From: Glandiceps talaboti
Taxonomy: Eukaryota; Hemichordata; Enteropneusta; Spengelidae
Length of the DNA: 10,000 bases
Reading direction: 5' to 3'
Assembly: GCF_964340395.1 (NCBI RefSeq)
Contig: NC_135549.1
Location: 23,602,342-23,612,341 of the forward strand
The position numbers and the translations under genes were made by a program. Positions 6,981 through 10,000 of this stretch are shown one piece after another. Every line of letters begins with the position of its first letter. Within the stretch, counting starts at the first letter, position 1. The notes beneath the pieces are model-generated. The model ran no database searches, had not been told where the DNA came from, and worked only from the letters and a program-made list of their open reading frames with translations.

Positions 6981-8572
6981 GCAACAAAGTACTCATGTAG
7001 AGTAATGTCATTATTACAACAACAAAAATAACAGTATTACCACCACCAACAACAACAAATTACTCACATGTCGAGTAATGTATATCATTAGAGTCACAGA
7101 CTTGGCATTTCTCACCACTGTAGCCAGGGTCACACTTGCAGTACGAGAAATAACAGATACCATGGTTACTGCAATCTGATCTTGTAAAACAGCCACCAGA
7201 CCCTTGAAAAACATTCAAACACATTTTCAGTGAATCCAGGCCACCGTTTGACATATAGTTGTGTATGAAATGCCACCCAGTTTGGTTTATTATTTCACAA
7301 TACATATGAGACTGTTGCTATGGATACTTTAGATCAGTTATCCCAAGGGTTTCTGTAGAAGGCTGTACTAGTTTGTCAGACATAGAATAGAATAGAATAT
7401 AACTTTATTGTCCGTTTACGGAAATTTTCCTTTCGTTTCACCAAAATATAAAAGGCACATTAAAATACATACACACACTAAAATAATTACAGTAACACAA
7501 ACACAGTTACAATCATGACATTTATCACAGCTGACATGTGACAGTGTTTCGGTTTTGTTGTTGGGAAATTCGCTATATAACGATGTCTGTTTTGTTATGG
7601 GTACTTTAATACCGCATTAACAATTGAATTACTGGTATGTGTTACCTTATGTGCACTTAGGTACCGAGCTTCCTTTATAAACGACCCACATGTAAATATA
7701 GAGTAACATACCAAACATGTCTTGAAAAAATAATTAAAATACCAACCATTCTGAAAATTTAGTTGCTTAGATACGAAACTCTTGTTGTAGAATGAACATA
7801 GATTTAGTATGGTTTATATCTCTAGATTACCTTAATTCAGAAAAAAAACGATGTTACAAAAATTACTCTAAATTGTATACTTACGGTGTTCACAATTTCT
7901 ACCCATAAATCCAACCGGACACTGACAGGTGCCCTGAGGATCAATACAGGTTCCTCCGTTGTGACACGGTGGTTGGCACTCTTTCATTGGCACTAATAAG
8001 TAAATATATGTATATGAGTCGATGACTGTGTGGTATTAACGTTATACATACATACATACATACATACATACATACATACATACATACATACATACATACA
8101 TACACACACACACGTGACATGGGAAAAATGGGCCCCGTAGATCATTAAAGATCCGACACGGAGAGGGAATGGGGTGGGTGTGGGTGGGTGCAGGGGGTGG
8201 GGGTATTGGGGTGTGTGCCGCCATGTTTTTGATCAAGTGATACTTTAAGTGTAATCCAATTTTGGTTTCTACAGGGAGGGAGGGGAGTTATTTACAGACG
8301 TATTGCCGGCATAATGGAAAATAAATCCAGCCACACCTCCTTCCGACAGGAGAATTGATCCATTCCTAATAAGACATGTCTGCAGCGGGTCACAGCTATG
8401 AACAAAAACTAACAACAAACGCATTCATTCTATGCCCAATCTAAATGTAAATGTCATTAAATTAATGTGAAGTCTTACCTTGTTGGGACTTTACCATTAC
8501 TAATACAGCACCATATGTGAGTAATGTTACTATTTTGAAAGGGAACAGGAAACCCGCCATCTGTAATGACAT
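1613..8572 (-). CDS. Eight-exon gene for a type I membrane protein: five EGF-like domains, one TM helix, two PPxY motifs
   Basis: Joining 8479-8572, 7885-7992, 7068-7202, 6066-6176, 5412-5540, 3570-3674, 2727-2894 and 1613-1980 (complement) gives 1218 nt, or 405 residues plus TGA, with no internal stop. Every junction is GT..AG and phase 1. Seen in the protein: signal peptide 1-31; EGF-like domains at about 37-65, 72-100, 116-145, 153-179 and 185-226; an acidic, Tyr-rich stalk 228-243 with possible N-glycosylation at N230 and N243; a TM helix at about 246-268; the stop-transfer stretch RVACRRR; and a 130-residue tail with PPAY (324-327) and PPSY (351-354). EGF 1 and 4 carry the CxNGGTC style. 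EGF 2, 3 and 5 carry the DCxxHGxC style seen in tenascins and teneurins. None has the Asp/Asn pattern of calcium-binding EGFs. PPxY motifs are known ligands of WW domains, including Nedd4-family E3 ligases. A cell-surface adhesion or signalling protein controlled by ubiquitin-dependent trafficking is inference. I cannot name an orthologue. Confidence 0.88.
2030..2530. repeat. Degenerate AT-rich tandem repeat, period about 130-145 bp (intron 7)
   Basis: A motif like TAATTATGCAAATT..TCATTAAAACT recurs near 2064, 2205, 2349 and 2475-2481. A second anchor like GAAATTTGAAG..TGCA recurs near 2167, 2299 and 2444 in matching order. Copies are heavily diverged. They look like an old tandem array or stacked copies of one dispersed repeat. 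No coding potential seen. Confidence 0.6.
2727..2894 (-). CDS. Coding exon 7: juxtamembrane stalk and transmembrane helix
   Basis: 168 bp, phase 1 at both ends, residues 228-283. An acidic, Tyr-rich stalk with NDS and NIS sequons leads into a hydrophobic segment (FYYIIAGAGVVAITLVCFV, about 246-268). RVACRRR follows, a positive-inside anchor with Cys270 as a possible palmitoylation site. The orientation is type I: extracellular N-terminus, cytoplasmic C-terminus. The acceptor is TTTGTCCTCATAG|AC and the donor TTAG|GTATGT. Confidence 0.92.
2895..3569 (-). other. Intron 6 with an orphan open frame and a pentanucleotide microsatellite
   Basis: The intron lies between exons 6 and 7. It holds the (GTGTT)n tract at 3467-3533. 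An 87-codon minus-strand open frame at 2985-3248 has normal amino-acid composition but no domain I recognise. It cannot be joined into the gene with evidence I can see. The rest is unremarkable. Confidence 0.5.
3467..3533. repeat. (GTGTT)n microsatellite, about 13 units
   Basis: Nearly perfect 5-bp tandem repeat over about 67 bp, 36 bp downstream of the exon 6 donor in the direction of transcription. Confidence 0.97.
3570..3674 (-). CDS. Coding exon 6: main part of EGF-like domain 5
   Basis: 105 bp, phase 1 at both ends, residues 193-227. Only five cysteines are present (204, 210, 215, 217, 226), in the DCNGHGFC and CHDGYSGEHC context. The position where domains 2 and 3 have their first cysteine (C-x5-C before C204) is S198 here. 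The sixth cysteine is probably C185 from exon 5. The acceptor is CTCACCCTCCAG|AA and the donor CAAA|GTGAGTAT. Confidence 0.92.
3740..4455. repeat. Satellite-like tandem array, 114-bp unit with 228-bp higher-order period (intron 5)
   Basis: The block TTTGGCTGTTGCTATGGGCG starts at 3854, 3959, 4073, 4187, 4301 and 4415 (the last slightly diverged). The steps are 105, 114, 114, 114 and 114 bp. Each unit also holds TTTGCATACATTTTTTGAATG and CCTGTTGTTATCTTTG-like segments. Units alternate: those before 3959 and 4187 share a GCAATATACGTGAT stretch, while those before 4073 and 4301 share GTGAAATACACCACC. That implies a dimer of 228 bp was duplicated. Plus-strand open frames here are by-products of the repeat. 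Confidence 0.92.
5001..5080. repeat. (AC)n / (ACAG)n compound microsatellite
   Basis: Uninterrupted AC repeats cover 5001-5044. A short interruption (ATACATCC) is followed by more AC and then ACAG units to 5080. It lies between the last core repeat and the terminal hairpin of the Helitron-like element. Confidence 0.97.
5096..5125. other. Imperfect palindrome / terminal hairpin
   Basis: Left arm 5096-5109 and right arm 5112-5125 are reverse complements at 13 of 14 positions, around a 2-nt AA loop. CTAA at the right end (5123-5126) resembles the CTRR end of Helitrons, although there it normally lies a few bases past the hairpin. Confidence 0.85.
5412..5540 (-). CDS. Coding exon 5: EGF-like domain 4 and start of domain 5
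   Basis: 129 bp, phase 1 at both ends, residues 150-192. Cysteines 153, 157, 163, 168, 170 and 179 form a compact EGF-like domain with CRNGGTC. C185 follows in a short extension and is the likely first cysteine of domain 5. The acceptor has a good pyrimidine tract ending GCTCCCCAG|AG. The donor used here is CAAG|GTACTT. A second donor, TTCA|GTAATC, lies 33 nt upstream (exon end 5445), is also phase 1, and would drop C185. The longer form leaves 32 ectodomain cysteines (even) and the shorter 31, so I prefer the longer. Confidence 0.85.
5735..6002. repeat. Polypurine (GA)n/(GGGA)n tract, about 270 bp (intron 4)
   Basis: Long GA runs (about 40 units, 5754-5834) alternate with GGGA-rich blocks (about 5835-5882, 5913-5942 and 5953-5982). 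A short direct duplication of TTCTGACGAGAGAGAGAG sits at its left edge. The gene is transcribed from the minus strand, so the intron RNA is a CU-rich polypyrimidine tract and the G-rich strand is the template. Open frames through it are low-complexity artefacts. Confidence 0.97.
6066..6176 (-). CDS. Coding exon 4: EGF-like domain 3
   Basis: 111 bp, phase 1 at both ends, residues 113-149. The first codon is split across the intron and gives C113, an extra cysteine. The domain cysteines are 116, 122, 128, 134, 136 and 145, with DCNHHGRC and CVDGYYGDTC. The acceptor is TTTCTTAG|GT and the donor AACA|GTAAGC. Confidence 0.93.
6177..7067 (-). other. Intron 3: about 600 bp without recognisable features, then CAA-rich sequence
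   Basis: 891-bp intron between EGF exons 3 and 4. From about 6180 to 6800 I see nothing beyond ordinary AT-rich sequence. From about 6800 to 7060 it becomes CAA/AAT-rich simple sequence running up to the exon 3 donor. Confidence 0.6.
6800..7058. repeat. Interrupted (CAA)n / (AAT)n simple-sequence region
   Basis: Diverged CAA, AACAAT and CAC trinucleotide units cover about 260 bp. A clean (CAA)n core lies at about 6938-6980. It ends within about 10 bp of the exon 3 donor, so the intron RNA begins GU-rich. Confidence 0.9.
7068..7202 (-). CDS. Coding exon 3: EGF-like domain 2 (tenascin/teneurin style)
   Basis: 135 bp, phase 1 at both ends, residues 68-112. Cysteines at 72, 78, 84, 89, 91 and 100 form the domain. 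DCSNHGIC and CDPGYSGEKC match the tenascin/teneurin class of EGF repeats. A seventh cysteine (C103) follows the domain. The acceptor is TTTTTCAAG|GG and the donor ACAT|GTGAGTAA, which is strong. Confidence 0.93.
7384..7510 (-). mobile_element. 3' end of a 5'-truncated non-LTR (LINE/SINE) retroposon
   Basis: On the minus strand, GGACAATAAAGTTATA runs into (TTCTA)n (7400-7384). AATAAAG followed by a short pentanucleotide repeat tail is typical of L2/CR1-type LINEs and SINEs that share their tails. The upstream limit is unclear, and no reverse transcriptase is present. Confidence 0.5.
7511..7884 (-). other. Intron 2, portion upstream of the LINE-like tail
   Basis: AT-rich intron sequence between exon 2 and the retroposon tail. 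No coding frame, tRNA-like box or clear repeat seen. Part of it may belong to the truncated retroposon. Confidence 0.5.
7885..7992 (-). CDS. Coding exon 2: EGF-like domain 1
   Basis: 108 bp, phase 1 at both ends, residues 32-67. The six cysteines at 37, 41, 47, 54, 56 and 65 have spacing C-x3-C-x5-C-x6-C-x-C-x8-C, with CHNGGTC and a GFMGRNC ending. This is a canonical EGF-like domain held in one exon. The acceptor is TTATTAG|TG and the donor ACC|GTAAGTAT, close to consensus. Confidence 0.93.
7993..8478 (-). other. Intron 1: (CATA)n microsatellite, G/C-rich stretch and an orphan open segment
   Basis: 486-bp intron. After the microsatellite, 8160-8220 is GGGTG-rich on the plus strand. On the minus strand, 8395-8277 has an acceptor-like TTTTTGTTCATAG at its start and an open frame of about 40 codons with two cysteines. 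I could not fit it into the gene in phase 1. Confidence 0.5.
8044..8114. repeat. (CATA)n microsatellite with CA tail
   Basis: About 14 tandem TACA units (8044-8104) grade into (CA)n to 8114. The tract begins about 50 bp upstream of the exon 2 acceptor in the direction of transcription. Confidence 0.97.
8479..8572 (-). CDS. Coding exon 1: signal peptide
   Basis: Encodes residues 1-31 plus the first base of codon 32. The start Met (MSLQMAGF...) is followed by a hydrophobic core with aromatic and aliphatic residues (GFLFPF, IVTLL, GAVLVMV) and then a polar KSQQ end. This fits a cleavable signal peptide, with cleavage near residues 29-31. A second in-frame Met at residue 5 (8560-8558) is a possible alternative start. 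The donor is CAAG|GTAAGA at 8479/8478. The acceptor upstream of the ATG is at 8576-8575, two bases before it. Confidence 0.85.
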
Positions 8573-8690
8573 ATCTGAAAAAAGAAACGAAAGTTTACAA
8601 ATCATCAACTTTAGCGAGTTCTGACATATTGAGAAGTTGTACTATTATATGTTGATTTATTTAGATTAAGAGATTAGGGATATATCTTAC

Positions 8691-8780
8691 TCATTTTAGA
8701 GACGATGAGTTTAAATTTCGATTTTTGAGGTGATAATCGAATTAATGGCAATCCTAGAAGGAAAACCACCACCAACAGCG

Positions 8781-8834
<54 letters not shown>

Positions 8835-8874
8835 TGGTATTGAACTGGAGAGCAACTGAACGCTTAAACTGCAT
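8691..8874 (-). other. Candidate 5' leader exon (non-coding or adding a short N-terminus)
   Basis: The ATG exon is preceded by an acceptor-like pyrimidine tract and TTTCAG at 8580-8575, so the mRNA may begin further upstream. The best donor found is GA|GTAAGATAT at 8691/8690, which leaves an intron of 116 bp. Splicing there puts an upstream ATG (8694-8692) in frame and adds Met-Asn before the Met at 8572. The same frame stays open back to an ATG at 8874 across a (TTG)n run that would encode about 18 leucines. That run is also a plain (CAA)n microsatellite on the plus strand, so its coding role is doubtful. The 5' limit is unknown. Confidence 0.35.
8778..8834. repeat. (CAA)n microsatellite upstream of the ATG exon
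   Basis: About 18 CAA/ACA units, almost perfect. On the minus strand it reads TTG (Leu) in the frame that continues toward the ATG exon. If the leader exon is real it lies in the 5' UTR or an N-terminal extension. Confidence 0.95.
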
Positions 8875-10000
8875 GTAAATTACCAGTAACTTCCTTAGTT
8901 AGAAATTCATAATCAACTTTGCCACGTTAGATTTTGATTCCGAGGCTCTCAGGCTGAATTCAATGTATACAGGCATTTATGAAGGGCTGCAGTAAGTTTC
9001 GTGGCGTACCATACGAGCAGTCGTTAAAGATATACTACCTCACGACCAAACACCCAAATCTGTTCTATTTTTCCATGTTGTTTCGTCTATCACAGTTTTA
9101 TGACAGAGCATTTGATAACGAATTTTAATGAAATGGGAATATTTTAAATAAAACAGTTTTGAACATAGTCAGATTGTTAATAACAATTCAACAAAATATT
9201 GTGAAGTTCTTACTTTTTATAAACATACAAAATTTTAAAACTTTGTACTGCATCAAAGTACTTCGATAAATCCTAGCTTTCAACCCTAGTCTTCAGGTCT
9301 TCTTCATATCAGGGGTATGAAGTTATGTGTAGTTTTACGTATGCGTGACTTCAAAATATTTTCCTAGACAGGTGGTGGTAAATTGTATCTGCCCGCGTCT
9401 GTATTCAGCGCATACTAGCAAACCAGAGTTGTTCTTCCGCGACACTGCCTATTTAGCCTGGTCTTGGACGGTGCCGTAAAAGAGGCTGTAGTTTACGACG
9501 ATGTGTGTATTCAGCGATGATTCTAACGTTCTGATATATAATGTAATGGCTTCTGTGATCCCCCTAACAAACCAGTCTACAAAATATTGAAATAACCTGT
9601 TAAGATACGTATACAAATGATATTACTAGTACCAATACAACAGAGGGTTGCAACTTTGGCAAATTACGACTATTTGGCCTGGTTCAGCCATAACTAACGT
9701 TCAGCGCAGCGTGCAGTACTTTAATTAGAACAACCATAAGGCTCTATATGTCGTCCGTTTAACAAAGGGGGTAAATTGGCATAAGATCATTGATACAAAT
9801 TACAACCCTTTCAATGTATCTATAATATTAACACATTATTTATGAATATAATATATTTGTCATGATGTCTGTTATTTCATCAGATGAGGCATTTTTACTT
9901 ATTTCTCAATTCATACCCTGATAGTTAAGGTCCCAACGCTTCGGGTCACTCTCGGTCATTTCTTTCGCGGCATATCTGCAAATTTTACCTTCAAGGTAAA
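8875..10000. other. 5' flank of the gene; promoter region presumed, no gene seen
   Basis: AT-rich DNA with no open frame worth reporting. A TATAAAAAG on the minus strand at 9221-9213, about 640 bp upstream of the ATG, could be a TATA box, but such strings are common in this composition. Weak internal repeats occur: TGTATTCAGCG near 9402 and 9507, and CTATTT.GCCTGGT near 9449 and 9670. A small perfect hairpin ends the window at 9984-10000. Confidence 0.4.

Noticed and set aside
8042-8236. Minus-strand frame with Cys-Met-Tyr-Val repeats
   Set aside because: It is translation of (CATA)n plus the GGGTG-rich stretch and has no protein features.
1-10000. CRISPR array, operon or prokaryotic defence system
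   Set aside because: The regular repeats at 3740-5000 have no unique spacers between short identical repeats. The window has spliced exons and eukaryotic repeat content throughout.

Overview
This is eukaryotic, AT-rich genomic DNA from an invertebrate animal, probably marine. Exons of about 100-370 bp are separated by introns of about 0.5-1.7 kb with GT..AG borders. There are many microsatellites, satellite-like tandem repeats and retroposon or Helitron-type debris, and no bacterial-style gene packing. The species cannot be fixed from the window. The repeat style (about 147-bp core repeats, then AC/ACAG microsatellites, then a short hairpin) resembles mobile elements known from marine invertebrates such as bivalves.

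The only gene I can support lies on the minus strand and spans almost the whole window, from 8572 (ATG) down to 1613 (TGA). I joined eight coding exons by hand at GT..AG sites into one open frame of 1218 nt, encoding 405 residues. In order they encode a signal peptide (8479-8572), EGF-like domain 1 (7885-7992), EGF 2 (7068-7202), EGF 3 (6066-6176), EGF 4 plus the first cysteine of EGF 5 (5412-5540), the rest of EGF 5 (3570-3674), the juxtamembrane stalk and transmembrane helix (2727-2894), and a cytoplasmic tail with two PPxY motifs (1613-1980). All seven coding introns are phase 1. The product should be a small type I membrane protein with a disulfide-rich ectodomain and a tail able to bind WW-domain proteins such as Nedd4-family ubiquitin ligases. 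I do not recognise a named orthologue.

The introns carry the repeats. Intron 7 has degenerate AT-rich repeats of about 140 bp. Intron 6 has (GTGTT)n. Intron 5 (1.7 kb) has a 114-bp satellite with a 228-bp higher-order period, followed by a Helitron/HINE-like block of about 147-bp repeats that ends in a microsatellite and hairpin. Intron 4 has a 270-bp polypurine tract. Intron 3 has CAA-rich sequence. Intron 2 has a LINE-like 3' tail. Intron 1 has (CATA)n and an orphan open stretch.

The flanks are 1-1612 (3' side of the gene) and about 8875-10000 (5' side). Neither shows another gene I can support. A possible 5' leader exon lies at about 8691-8874.
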